From Gloeobacter kilaueensis JS1 (GTDB taxonomy: Bacteria > Cyanobacteriota > Cyanobacteriia > Gloeobacterales > Gloeobacteraceae): a DNA stretch of 64,000 bases. Below the pieces are notes generated by a model, which was not told the origin of the DNA, ran no database searches, and was given only the letters and a program-made list of their open reading frames with translations. The stretch spans positions 4,022,234 to 4,086,233 of the forward strand of contig NC_022600.1 of the NCBI RefSeq assembly GCF_000484535.1. Direction: 5' to 3'. Position 1 is the first letter of the stretch. Each line of letters starts with the position of its first letter. This document shows, piece after piece, positions 49,481 through 58,900 of this stretch. The translations under genes were made by a program, and so were the position numbers.

Positions 49481-49837
49481 ATGGGACTTGTAAGGATGGA
49501 ACACGCCGAACCGCCCAAGCCGGAGCAGAAGGAAGTCACCGGCGCTTACGAAGAATTCCAGTCAAAGGGCGAAGACTTTGGCTATGGATTGACGCCGCCT
49601 GCCCTCGACACCGAACCGACACCCACCGACCTGCTGCAGGCATCGGCGGCCTACGCCCTCGCCGCCCTTGGTTCTGGTACAGAGGTGCAAAATTTCCGCA
49701 AAGTTTCTGACGAACCGGAAACCTGGCAAGCGCGGGTCGTCAACGGGGATCAGTCGGGTATTCTGACAGCCAGGCGCGTCCCCGGCGGCTACGACCTGAA
49801 GGTCAAAAGCAACACCGTACAGGGTATCTACGATTAA
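49481..49837 (+). CDS. Hypothetical acidic protein
   Basis: 118 residues, MGLVRMEHAEPPKPEQKEVT, with GAGGAGGAATTGTT before the ATG. The C-terminal half (WQARVVNGDQSGILTARRVP) may form a small beta fold. No family recognised. Followed by a strong hairpin. Confidence 0.55.
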   Translation: MGLVRMEHAEPPKPEQKEVTGAYEEFQSKGEDFGYGLTPPALDTEPTPTDLLQASAAYALAALGSGTEVQNFRKVSDEPETWQARVVNGDQSGILTARRVPGGYDLKVKSNTVQGIYD

Positions 49838-49854
49838 AAATCGTTCACGCCTGC

Positions 49855-49887
49855 AGCAGAAAGCCTGACGCGGGCAGGCTTTCTGCT
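49855..49887. terminator. Bidirectional hairpin terminator
   Basis: AGCAGAAAGCCTG (49855-49867) and CAGGCTTTCTGCT (49875-49887), perfect 13-bp arms with a seven-base loop, between two convergent genes. Serves both ends. Confidence 0.75.
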
Positions 49888-49897
49888 CCTGGTGGCA

Positions 49898-50074
49898 TCA
49901 CTTGAGCGGGCAGGTAATCCGGCAGGCGGGCCGCTGCGGCCAGTCGGTGGTGGCATCGGGTAGATCGGCGCTGAAAGCCTCGAAGCCGTATCTGGGAAAT
50001 TCGTCGCGCAGCGGATTGAAGACCTGGCCAATTGCTTCAAAAACATACTGAGCAACCTGCACGATCCAGCGCAT
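49898..50074 (-). CDS. Small cyanobacterial protein of unknown function
   Basis: 58 residues from the ATG at 50074, with AAGGAGG just upstream. MRWIVQVAQYVFEAIGQVFN and PRYGFEAFSADLPDATTDW recall short cyanobacterial proteins with VEA..rif.P.dd.yP..GvqpF.Gd. No activity known. Confidence 0.7.
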   Translation of the reverse strand: MRWIVQVAQYVFEAIGQVFNPLRDEFPRYGFEAFSADLPDATTDWPQRPACRITCPLK

Positions 50075-50180
50075 AATTTCCCTCCTTGCCACGTAAGCGG
50101 GCGCGAGACTTATTAATTAGCATCGCCTCTAGAATTTGCCGCAGATCCGCGACTAAAATACACATTGTTTCGTTCGCGAC

Positions 50181-50804
50181 ATGTTTATCAGCTTCGAGGG
50201 CGGCGAAGGCTGCGGCAAGACGACCCAGATTGCCCTGTTGCACGACTGGCTGACGTCGCTTGGCCACCCGGTTATCCAGACGCGGGAGCCGGGGGGCACC
50301 GCCCTGGGTCAGGCGCTGCGCACCCTGCTGCTCGATCCGCGCTCGGAGCTGGGTTCGACCAGCGAGCTGTTGCTGTACGCCGCTGATCGCGCCGAGCACG
50401 TCGAGCGGGTCGTCCGGCCTGCCCTCACCGCTGGGCGGATCGTGCTTTGCGATCGCTTTAGCGATTCGACGGTCGCCTACCAGGGTTACGGTCGCCGCCT
50501 CGATCTGGCCCTCATCGAACGGCTCAATCGCATCGCCACCGGTGGCCTGACGCCGGACCTCACCTTCTGGCTCAAGCTCGATGCCCGGACCGGGCTGGAG
50601 CGCCGCCGCGACCCCGACCGCTTCGAAGCAGAAAGCCTCGCCTTTCACAGACGCATCGAAGCAGGCTTTGCTGAACTGGCCCTGCGCCATCCTGAACGCA
50701 TCCGGCTGATCGACGCCAGCTTGAGTGTCGAGCAGACCGCCCGGCAGATCCGTGATATCGTAGATAAATTCCTGAATAAGAATCAGTCTAAACTGAGAGA
50801 GTAA
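50181..50804 (+). CDS. tmk: Thymidylate kinase
   Basis: 207 residues. P-loop FEGGEGCGKTTQ at 5-16, TREPGGT at 35-41, substrate-binding DRFSDSTVAYQGYGR near 93-107, and the lid DRFEAESLAFHRRI. Makes dTDP from dTMP. The ATG follows a weak site. Confidence 0.95.
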   Translation: MFISFEGGEGCGKTTQIALLHDWLTSLGHPVIQTREPGGTALGQALRTLLLDPRSELGSTSELLLYAADRAEHVERVVRPALTAGRIVLCDRFSDSTVAYQGYGRRLDLALIERLNRIATGGLTPDLTFWLKLDARTGLERRRDPDRFEAESLAFHRRIEAGFAELALRHPERIRLIDASLSVEQTARQIRDIVDKFLNKNQSKLRE

Positions 50805-50828
50805 GAGAGTCAGAGAGTCAGAGAGTAA
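50797..50828 (+). repeat. Four 8-bp tandem repeats at the tmk 3' end
   Basis: GAGAGTAA, GAGAGTCA, GAGAGTCA, GAGAGTAA, directly joined; the first contains the tmk stop codon. Such a run can vary by slippage and could shift the tmk C-terminus if extended upstream. Confidence 0.7.
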
Positions 50829-50850
50829 CGGAGGGGCAAGGGGCGAAGCG

Positions 50851-51396
50851 ATGGTCAAAATTATCGGCTTATGTGGAAGTCTACGGGCCAGTTCTTATTC
50901 TGAAAAGGCGCTGTTGTTGGCTCTGGCTGCTGCTGAGCGCGCTGGGGCCGAGGTCGAATATCTCGACTTTAAGAAGATGGACCTGCCTTTTTGTGACGGG
51001 GGCGACAGCTACCCGGACCATCCGGACGTGCAGGTGCTCAAAAGCAAGGTCAAGGCGGCGGCGGGCCTTATCATCTCGACGCCGGAGTACCACGGCAGCT
51101 TCAGCGGCGTGATCAAAAACGCCCTCGATCTGATGAGCTTTGAAGAGTTCACCGACAAAGTCTGGGGGGTAATCAGCGTTTTAGGCGGCGGTCAGAACTC
51201 CAACGCCCTCAACGACCTGCGCACCGTCGCCCGCTGGGTGCATTCGTGGGTGGTGCGCGAGCAGGTGGCGATCGGTCAAGCCTGGAAGCAGTTCGATACG
51301 GAGGGCAAGCTCGTCGATCCAAAGTTGCAGGAGCGGCTCGACAAGCTCGCCCAGGAGGTGGTGCGCTCAGCGAGGCTGTTTCGGGTTGCCGACTGA
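50851..51396 (+). CDS. NADPH-dependent FMN reductase
   Basis: 181 residues. GLCGSLRASSYSEKALLLAL has the FMN phosphate-binding GSLR.xS. STPEYHGSFSGVIKNALDLM is the second hallmark, and SVLGGGQNSNALNDLRTVAR follows. Reduces FMN, quinones or metals in the ChrR/SsuE group. Start ATG is preceded by GGAGGGGCAAGGGG. Confidence 0.88.
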   Translation: MVKIIGLCGSLRASSYSEKALLLALAAAERAGAEVEYLDFKKMDLPFCDGGDSYPDHPDVQVLKSKVKAAAGLIISTPEYHGSFSGVIKNALDLMSFEEFTDKVWGVISVLGGGQNSNALNDLRTVARWVHSWVVREQVAIGQAWKQFDTEGKLVDPKLQERLDKLAQEVVRSARLFRVAD

Positions 51397-51412
51397 CTGA
51401 GGAGGTGAAGCT

Positions 51413-51533
51413 AAAACCGTCCCCCACCTCCCCATACCCCCCTGCCCCCCTCTCCCCTCCTTCCCCCGCCGGGGAAGGAGAGAAGAAGGGGGTTCACTGT
51501 AACTGGGCTGCAGAGGGGACTGGTGAAGTCGGT
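51413..51533 (-). repeat. Dispersed G-rich repeat, copy R2 (inverted, diverged)
   Basis: Reverse complement of R1, with five instead of seven Cs at the core (reversed it reads GTGAACCCCCTTCTTCTC), and a gap of a few bases. It does not match the IS110 guide exactly. It fills the space between the FMN reductase and the gamma-glutamyltransferase gene. Confidence 0.8.
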
Positions 51534-51572
51534 TTCAGATTTGTCATCCTCCCCTTGTGGGAGAGGGGCTAT

Positions 51573-53261
51573 TTAATAGCCGCAGACCTGCCCGTCCTTG
51601 CGCATCTCCGAAGCGCCGCGAAAGACGCGATTCAGCCTGTCCCACTGGATGGCCTGGTAGCCGCCGTACAGGCCGGGGGCCGCCATCTGGACCCGGTGGC
51701 CGCGCCGGGCCAGTTCTGCTCTTACCGGTGGCGCGATGCCCCCTTCGAGGTTGAGCCTGCCCCCGTCCACCATCGTCGTCCCGTCTGGATCGTTGTCGTT
51801 CGTGTGGTAGTAACGGGCCGCGTCGCCCGCCTGCTGGACGTCCATGCCAAAGTCGATGAGATTGCAGAGAATCTGAACGTGGCCCTGGGGCTGCATGTCG
51901 CCGCCCATCACCCCAAAGCTTAAGAAGGGTTCCCCCTCCTTGAGCACGAAGGCCGGGATGATCGTGTGGAAGGGCCGCTTGCCAGGAGCGTAGACGTTGG
52001 CTGCGTCGGGTCTGAGGCTGAACTGTGCGCCGCGATCCTGGAGCATGAAGCCCAGCCCATCCGGCACCAGGCCGCTGCCCATGCCGACGTAGTTGCTCTG
52101 GATGAGCGAGACGATGAGCCCGTCGCGGTCGGCGGTGGTCAGATAAACGGTGTCAGCGGCGGAAGGATAGCCGGCGGCGAGGCGATCTTGGGCCCGTTCG
52201 GGGTCGATGTGTTTTCGGCGAGTAGCGGCGTAGGCTTTGTCGAGCAGGCCGGTCACGGGTGTTGTAACCTTCGGATCCGCGATGTAACGGGCGCGATCGG
52301 CGTAGGCGAGTTTTTTGGCCTCCACCTGCAGGTGCAGATAATCGGCGCTGTTGTGTCCGAGGTTTGGGAGATCGAAGCCTTCAAGGAGGTTGAGCATGAT
52401 CAGTGCCGCGATCCCCTGGGTGTTGGGCGGCAACTCGTAGACGGCGTAGCCCCGGTAGGTGGTGCCGATGGGTTCCACCCAGAGGCCGGTGTGGCGCTCA
52501 AGGTCCGCCAGGCGCAGGAAACCGCCGATGCGCCCCATGTAGGCGTCGATGCGGCGGGCGATTTCACCTGTATAAAACACCGCCCGACCACCGGTTGCGA
52601 CCTGTTCGAGCGTATCCGCCAGATCCGGGTTGGAGAAGACCATCCCTTCGGTCGGGGGCTTTGCTGCGATCAAGTACGTGCGCCGAAAATTGTCCAACTC
52701 GGCAATCTGGGGCGCTGCCGCCTCAAAGCGCTGGGCGTTGGCGCTCCAGGCGGTGGCAATCACCTGGGGCAGGGGCACCCCGGCGCGGGCGTAGCGGATG
52801 GCAGGGGCGAGCACTTCGCCCATGGGCAAGCGGCCAAAGCGCTCGTGGAGCATATACCAGCCGTCCACCGCCCCCGGCACGGTGACAGGCAGCGCGCCGC
52901 AGAGGGGGATCTGTCTATCCTCCCCTACCAGGGTGCGCAGGTGGTCGTAGCTCAGAGCCAATGGGGCGGCCCCGCTGGCGTTCAAGCCGACCAGTCTGCG
53001 GGTGCGCGGATCCCAGACGAGGGCGAACAGGTCGCCGCCGATGCCGCTGCCGGTGGGCTCCATCAGACCGAGGGCGGCGTTGGCGGCAATTGCTGCATCG
53101 ACCGCACTGCCACCGGCTTTGAGCACATCGAGCGCAATCTGGCTTGCGAGGGGGTGGCTGGTGGCTGCCATGCCGTTGCAGGCAAGGACCGGGCTGCGGC
53201 TGGAGAAGAACGCGCCCTCGCGCTCGCCCCCCTGGCGAATAAACGTGGTGGTGTCGGACAT
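51573..53261 (-). CDS. Gamma-glutamyltransferase, cytosolic-type
   Basis: 562 residues from the ATG at 53261. ACNGMAATSHPLASQIALDV and VDAAIAANAALGLMEPTGSG (with IGGDLFAL), then Thr nucleophile region DTVYLTTADRDGLIVSLIQS, and late GVMGGDMQPQGHVQILCNLI. No signal peptide is present. Transfers or hydrolyses gamma-glutamyl groups of glutathione-type substrates. Divergent from the catalase-fold gene. Confidence 0.88.
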   Translation of the reverse strand: MSDTTTFIRQGGEREGAFFSSRSPVLACNGMAATSHPLASQIALDVLKAGGSAVDAAIAANAALGLMEPTGSGIGGDLFALVWDPRTRRLVGLNASGAAPLALSYDHLRTLVGEDRQIPLCGALPVTVPGAVDGWYMLHERFGRLPMGEVLAPAIRYARAGVPLPQVIATAWSANAQRFEAAAPQIAELDNFRRTYLIAAKPPTEGMVFSNPDLADTLEQVATGGRAVFYTGEIARRIDAYMGRIGGFLRLADLERHTGLWVEPIGTTYRGYAVYELPPNTQGIAALIMLNLLEGFDLPNLGHNSADYLHLQVEAKKLAYADRARYIADPKVTTPVTGLLDKAYAATRRKHIDPERAQDRLAAGYPSAADTVYLTTADRDGLIVSLIQSNYVGMGSGLVPDGLGFMLQDRGAQFSLRPDAANVYAPGKRPFHTIIPAFVLKEGEPFLSFGVMGGDMQPQGHVQILCNLIDFGMDVQQAGDAARYYHTNDNDPDGTTMVDGGRLNLEGGIAPPVRAELARRGHRVQMAAPGLYGGYQAIQWDRLNRVFRGASEMRKDGQVCGY

Positions 53262-53389
53262 CGCTGAATCTGGGTAGGTGTAAAGTAAAGTTTTGTCCGG
53301 GCTGGTTTTGCTGTTATCTCCTTTACTCAACAGCCGATGCTCCTGGCGGTAGGCTGAGGAGTGGAAACACGGCCTCTTGGGAGAATTTT

Positions 53390-54409
53390 ATGAGTGAGAC
53401 GAGTTTCTCGAAGGCAACGGCAGAGGTGGCGACCGACGCCATCCTCACCAGCACCCTCAAAGAACAAGCCGAAAAAGGACCGGATCTGCGCCACGACCAC
53501 AGCAAAAGCCACGGTCTGGTCTGGGGGGAACTCACCGTCGCACCGGATATTCCCGAGGCGCTCAGGGCAGGCATCTTCGCTGTGGCCCGTACCTATCCGG
53601 TCTGGTTGCGCTTCTCCAACGGTTCCGGTGTGCCCAAGCGCGGGCACCTCACCCCGGACACCCAGCCGGACCTGCGGGGCCTGGCGCTCAAAGTGCTCGA
53701 TGTGCCGGGCGAGAAGTTGCAGCCGGACGAGCAATCGACCCAGGACTTTATTCTGCTCAACCACCCCGTGTTCATCGTCCACAACGTCCAGGGCTTTGCC
53801 AACCTGGGCATCCTGGGCAGCGGCCAGGCGGGACCGGAGCTGCTGCAGGAGATGGCCCCGACCCTCGCCGTGCTCAAGGAAGCGACGAGCAAGACAGTCT
53901 ATAACCCGATTCTCGTTCAGTACTGGAGCACGACGCCCTACAAACTTGGCTCCCAGGCGATCAAGTTCTCCCTCAAGCCGCAGCAGGCGGACACAGCCCC
54001 TACTACCCCGCCCACTTCCGAAAATTATCTGCGCGAGGCGCTCGTGCGCTACCTCACCGACGAAGGCAAGGAGGCCGTCTTTGACTTTCTGGTGCAGGTG
54101 TTCGTGAGCGAAGAAAAAACGCCGATCGAAGATCCGATGCAGGAATGGAAGGCCGAGGACGCCCCCTTTATCAAGGTGGCCACCGTCCGCGTTCCGCCCC
54201 AAAAGTTCGACTTTGACGAGCGCAAGCGCCTGGACGAAGGGCTGTCTTTTGCTCCCTGGCACAGCCTGCCCGCCCACGAGCCACTGGGCGGCATCAACCT
54301 GGCGCGCAAGAAAATCTATCCGGAGACCGTCCGTTCGCGGCACGATTACACCCTCGAGCGCCTCAAAGAACCCCTCTCCCACACCCAGAGAACCGACGAT
54401 CCGGCCTGA
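53390..54409 (+). CDS. Catalase-fold heme protein
   Basis: 339 residues, shorter than true catalases (about 480). RHDHSKSHGLVWGELTV contains a distal His-like KSHG, ARTYPVWLRFSNGSG and DLRGLALKVL are catalase-family blocks, and QDFILLNHPVF follows. PILVQYWSTTPYKLGSQAIK is a family landmark. The proximal Tyr signature could not be fixed by eye. Peroxide or lipid-peroxide metabolism is plausible. Confidence 0.8.
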   Translation: MSETSFSKATAEVATDAILTSTLKEQAEKGPDLRHDHSKSHGLVWGELTVAPDIPEALRAGIFAVARTYPVWLRFSNGSGVPKRGHLTPDTQPDLRGLALKVLDVPGEKLQPDEQSTQDFILLNHPVFIVHNVQGFANLGILGSGQAGPELLQEMAPTLAVLKEATSKTVYNPILVQYWSTTPYKLGSQAIKFSLKPQQADTAPTTPPTSENYLREALVRYLTDEGKEAVFDFLVQVFVSEEKTPIEDPMQEWKAEDAPFIKVATVRVPPQKFDFDERKRLDEGLSFAPWHSLPAHEPLGGINLARKKIYPETVRSRHDYTLERLKEPLSHTQRTDDPA

Positions 54410-54442
54410 TACCAACGCGCATCAATATCACAACTTGGTGGG

Positions 54443-54488
54443 ACCTCACCCATCCCGCCTGCAGCCCAGTTACAGTGAACCCCCCCTC
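54443..54488 (+). repeat. Dispersed G-rich repeat, copy R3, left part
   Basis: ACCTCACCCATCCCGCCTGC through GTTACAGTGAACCCCCCCTC. It matches the first part of R1 and stops where the IS110 element begins. Confidence 0.85.
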
Positions 54489-54509
54489 GTATATTGCTAT
54501 TGGTTCCAA

Positions 54510-54643
54510 GGTAGCGGTGAGGACTGTGCCCCCCCTTGCGGCTTTGACCGCGTGGAAGAGATTGTCCCCCGCTATCAAGGACCGGCAAAGCTGAACCGTA
54601 TCGAGTGGCACTGACCACGTATCACGAGGCTAGACTTTTGCCG
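54510..54643 (+). ncRNA. Candidate IS110 bridge RNA
   Basis: Two internal-loop units can be drawn. Unit 1: stem GGTAGCG (54510-54516) with CGCTATC (54570-54576) and GGAC (54521-54524) with GTCC (54564-54567); loop CCCCCCCT (54529-54536), hairpin GCGG-CTTTGA-CCGC (54538-54551) and GAAGAG (54555-54560). Unit 2: stem CGGCAAAG (54583-54590) with CTTTTGCCG (54635-54643); loop ACCGTATC (54595-54602), hairpin GTGG-CACTGA-CCAC (54605-54618) and ACGAG (54624-54628). CCCCCCCT equals the left target; GAAGAG complements the right target CTCTTC; ACCGTATC equals the right end of the element running into the core; ACGAG complements the left end CTCGT. Confidence 0.85.
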
Positions 54644-54691
54644 TCCTGCGGAACTTGCCTACCTCCTCTGAAGCTTCAACTGGAGACACTC

Positions 54692-55720
54692 ATGCAGCGA
54701 GACGGTTCACAAAACGACTATCAGCTATTTGTCGGTATTGATGTGGCGGCACTCACTGTCACTGCCGCCTGGCTGCTCACCCACGCAAAGCCTACCGCTG
54801 CCATCACACTGCCCCAAACCCCCGAAGGACACTGCCAATTGGCCGAACGCTTACTCGCCGTCTGTCCCACCGCCGCTGAGGTGTTAGTGGTCATCGAAGC
54901 CACAGGCTCCTACTGGATGCGACTGGCCACATTTCTGGCGCTCAAAGGTTTTGCCGTCAGTGTGGTCAACCCCGCTCAGTCTCATTACTTTGCCAGGGCA
55001 CTGCTCAAGCGTTCCAAAAGCGATGCGCTTGATGCCCAGACGCTTGCCCAACTCGCTGCCGCCCTGCAACCTGGTCTTTGGCAGCCGCCGCCTGAGATTT
55101 ATTACCAACTCCAACAGCGCCTGCAGCATCGCGATGCCTTGCTGCAGCAACGCCAACAACTGCACAACCAGTTGCACGCTCTGCGGCAATTTCCGTTGGT
55201 GGTGGCGGCGGTACAAGCGAGTCTGGAGCAGTTGAGCCACACCTTCGATGAGCAGATTGCGCAGATGGAAGCTCAGCTAGAAGCGCTGCTCGCCCAAGAC
55301 TCGCTTTGGCATCAAGCTGCAACCAAGCTGCGCACTATCAAAGGCATTGGGTCTGTCACCGCTGGGTGGGTGTTGGTGAGTACCCTCAACTTCGGCTGCT
55401 GTGCAACGGTGGAAGCGGCGGTGGCCTACGCGGGTCTCGCTCCCCGCTCCCACCGTAGCGGCACCAGCCTTCATAGACCAGAGCGCATCGGCCATGCAGG
55501 CAATGCCCGCTTACGCACGGCGCTGTATATGGCGAGCTTGAGTGCGATCCGCTGCAATCAGCAGATTAAAAGCTTTTACCAGCGGCTACGAGCAGCCGGT
55601 AAACCGGCAAAGGTAGCGCTTTGCGCTGCGGCTCGCAAACTCTTACACATTGCCTGGGCGGTTGTGAAAACAGACACGCCTTTCGATGCAGAGCACGGCA
55701 GGTTGGTTTGCTTGCAGTAG
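54692..55720 (+). CDS. IS110-family transposase (recombinase)
   Basis: 342 residues from the ATG at 54692, with GGAG six bases upstream. The RuvC-like DEDD domain has FVGIDVAALTV, VVIEATGSYWM and KSDALDAQTLAQLA. The C-terminal Tnp_20-type domain has IKGIGSVTAGWVLV, VAYAGLAPRSHRSGTS and GHAGNARLRTALYMASLSAI with the conserved Ser. Length and order are normal for the family and no lesion is seen, so it may be active. Confidence 0.93.
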   Translation: MQRDGSQNDYQLFVGIDVAALTVTAAWLLTHAKPTAAITLPQTPEGHCQLAERLLAVCPTAAEVLVVIEATGSYWMRLATFLALKGFAVSVVNPAQSHYFARALLKRSKSDALDAQTLAQLAAALQPGLWQPPPEIYYQLQQRLQHRDALLQQRQQLHNQLHALRQFPLVVAAVQASLEQLSHTFDEQIAQMEAQLEALLAQDSLWHQAATKLRTIKGIGSVTAGWVLVSTLNFGCCATVEAAVAYAGLAPRSHRSGTSLHRPERIGHAGNARLRTALYMASLSAIRCNQQIKSFYQRLRAAGKPAKVALCAAARKLLHIAWAVVKTDTPFDAEHGRLVCLQ

Positions 55721-55770
55721 GGCGGAGGAAGAGAAGAAAGGAGGAGGCTGCTTGACTCTCAATACCGTAT

Positions 55771-55840
55771 CTCTTCTCCTCTGCCCGGCGGGGCAGGGGA
55801 GGAGAGGGGGGGCAGGGGGGGTGTGGAGGGGTGGGGGAAA
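55771..55840 (+). repeat. Dispersed G-rich repeat, copy R3, right part
   Basis: Continues R3 beyond the IS110 element: CTCTTCTCCTCTGCCCGGCG followed by G runs ending GTGGGGG. Together with the left part it rebuilds one R1-like unit. Confidence 0.85.
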
Positions 55841-55923
55841 AGCTCACCTGACCCTCCCAGCAATTTACCGATCAACTTCGCACTCAAAACTGCGCAAGTA
55901 TTGAGTGCATGGGTATGAGAGAG

Positions 55924-58900
55924 TCAGCTCACTTTCTGCCGTTCTAACTGCCGGGCCAGGCGAGCCGGGCGCTTGCAGACCAGCGGGTAGAGCGTCGGCA
56001 GGACCAGGAGCGTGAGCACAGTCGAAGTGATGAGGCCGCCAATCACGACCGTAGCGAGGGGCCGCTGGACTTCGGCACCGACGGAGGTGGCAAGCGCCAT
56101 CGGTACAAAGCCGAGCGAGGCGACCAGGGCCGTCATCAGCACTGGTCGCAATCGCTGGCGGGCTCCTTCTGCCGCCGCCGCCGCCGGGGAGAGGCAATCG
56201 ACCTGCTCCAGGCGGCGAATCGTGGAGACGAGCACGACGCCGTTGAGGACCGCCACCCCAAAAAGGGCGATAAAACCGACCCCGGCGGTGACCGAGAGCG
56301 GCATCCCGCGCAGGGCAAGGGCGAACAGCCCGCCGGAGAGGGCCAGAGGAATGTTCAGAAAAATCAGCGCGCCGGGCCGGAAGCTGCCAAAGGAGGTGTA
56401 CAGCAGCAAAAAGATGAGCGCCAGCGCCACCGGCACCAGCACCGTAAGCCGGGCCTGGGCCTGCTGGAGGTTCTCGAACTGGCCGCCCCACTCCAGGCGG
56501 TAGCCGGTGGGCAATACCACCTGGGTGTTCACAGCCTCCTGGGCGGCAGCGACAAAGCTGCCCAGGTCGCGGCCATGGACGTTGAGCTGTACCGTCAGGT
56601 TGCGGTCGCCTTCGAGGTGAGAAATCTGAGCGGCTCCCTCGTAACGGCGCACCGTCGCCAGTTGCGCGAGGGGCACCAGTTCACCCGTCAGGCTGCCCAC
56701 CGGCAGCGAGGCGAGGCTCTCGGGCCGCCCGAGGCTGTCGGGGGCGAAGCGCACCACCAGATCGTAGCGGGGCTTGCCCTGGAAGATCGTGCCCACCGTC
56801 TTGCCATCGACGGCGGCGAGCACGGTGTCCATCGCCTCGTCGGCGTCCACGCCGTAGGCGAGCATCGCTCTGCGGTTGAGCCGGGCGCTCACCACCGGCA
56901 GTCCTCCGACCTGCTGCACCTTGATATCGCTTGCCCCAGGCACCTTTGCGACGACCGCCGCCACCCGATTACCGAGTTTTGCCAGTTGGGTCAGATCCGG
57001 TCCAAAGATGCGAATGCCGACATCGCCCTTGACACCCGCCACCAGTTCGTTCATCCGCTGCTCGATCGGCTGCGAAAAGGCGATCGTCGCGCCGGGAACC
57101 GCCTGGGCAAGTCTGGCGGCGATCGCATCTTCCAGCTCCGCCTGGGTGTGAAATCTCTTCCACGTGTCCTGGGGGTGGTAGACGATAAACACGTCCGTCT
57201 CGTCCGGACCCATCGGATCGAACGCCTGCTCGGAATGTCCCGTGCGCGAGACGACGGTCCTCACTTCGGCAAAGGAGCGCACCACCTGCTCGATGAGCGT
57301 CGTCTGGCGGGCCGCCTCCGGCAGCGAGGCGGAGATTGCCCGGTTGACCGTGAGGACGGTGGAACCTTCTTTGAGAGTGGGAATGAATTCTGAACCTAAA
57401 AAAGGCAGGCACAGCAGGCTCGCCCCAAAAAGGGCGAAGGCGGCAGAACCGACAGTCCTGGGCCGGGCCGTACACCAGCTGAGCAAGACGTTGTACAGGC
57501 GGCGCAGGGCGGCCATGGGCCGGGTTTCTTTTTCTTCGGGAATCTTAGTGATGAGAAAGTAAGCGGTCGCCGGGGTGATGAATAAAGCGATAAATAGAGC
57601 CGTGAGCAGTCCGAAGACGACGGTGAGGGCCATCGGCTGGAAGGTCTTGCCCGCCACGCCGGTGAGCAGGAGGATGGGCAGATAGACGACAGTAATAATC
57701 AAGACGGCAAACAGCACCGGCCTCGCCACCTCGACGCTGGCGGCGGCGACCACCTTGAGGCGCTGAGCGGGTTTGGGCTTTTCTTCGCCCAGGCGGCGCA
57801 GGATGTTCTCGACCATCACCACCGAGCCATCGATGAGGATGCCAAAGTCGAGCGCCCCCAGGCTGAGCAGGTTGCCGGAGGTGTTGGTCCAGCTTAAAAA
57901 AGTCACCGCGCCCAACAGCGAAAGCGGAATTGCCAGCGCAGCGATGGCACCGCCGCGCCAGTTACCGAGCAGCACGAAGAGCACCACCAGCACCAGCACT
58001 GCTCCTTCTGCCAGGTTGTGCCAGACCGTGTCGATCGTCCGCTCGATGAGGACGGAGCGGTCGTAGAAGGCGATCACCTCGATATTTGGCGGCAGGGAAG
58101 GCTTGAGCGCCTCAAGTCGGCGTTTGACGCGCTCGACCACCTGGGCGGAGTTCTCGCCCTTGCGCATGACGACGATACCGATCACCGTCTCACCCTGGCC
58201 GTTTTGGGTGACGATGCTCTGGGCGAGCTTCTTGCCGATCACCACAGTACCCAGATCCTGCACGCGCACAGACCCCTTCGCAGTGCGGCGGACGATCACG
58301 TTGCCGATGTCTGTGGGTGAGCGCAATAGCCCTTCGGCCCGCAGCAGAATCTGGTTGCCGTTTTCGATCGCGTAGCCGCCCCCGGCGTTGGCGTTGTTTC
58401 GTTCGAGAGCCGCCATTACGGCGCTGGGAGAGAGGTTGTAGCCGTGCAGCTTCTCCGCTTCGAGCCAGACTTGATACTCCCTGGCATCGCCGCCCATCGA
58501 CTGCACCGCATCGACGCCCGGAACGCTCCTGAGAGCCGGGATGATCTGCCAGTCGAGGATGTCGCGCAGTTGCATCGGGCTGTAGCCGGACCCGCGCAGC
58601 TCGAACTGATAGATTTCCCCGAGACCGGTGGCGATTGGGCCGAGTTCGACTTTGATCTCCCCTTTGGGCATCTGGTCTTGGGCACCTTTGAGGCGTTCGG
58701 AGACCTGTTGTCTGGCCCAGTAGATGTCGGTGCCGTCCTCGAAGACGGCGGTCACCTGCGAAAGGGCGTACTTGGAGATCGATCGCAGTTGGGTGAGCCG
58801 GGGCATCCCCTGCAGCGACAGCTCGACGGGATAGGTGACGTACTGCTCGACTTCTTGGGGAGCGAGGCCATAGGCGTTGGTGCTCACCGTCACCTGAATG

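Larger units (their letters stand above)
54488..55770 (+). mobile_element. IS110-family element inserted into dispersed repeat R3
   Basis: About 1283 bp. The left flank is repeat sequence ending CCCCCCCT (54480-54487) and the right flank resumes with CTCTTC (55771-55776), the same junction intact in R1. So CT is the shared core on both sides. The left end begins CGTATATTGC and the right end finishes AATACCGTAT. There are no terminal inverted repeats and no longer target duplication, as usual for IS110. A long non-coding leader precedes the transposase. Confidence 0.9.

Noticed and set aside
51413-51533. R2 as another IS110 target
   Set aside because: The C run is five bases long and the right half differs from CTCTTC.
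53327-54415. Minus-strand frame opposite the catalase-fold gene
   Set aside because: No recognisable domain and wholly antisense to a conserved gene.
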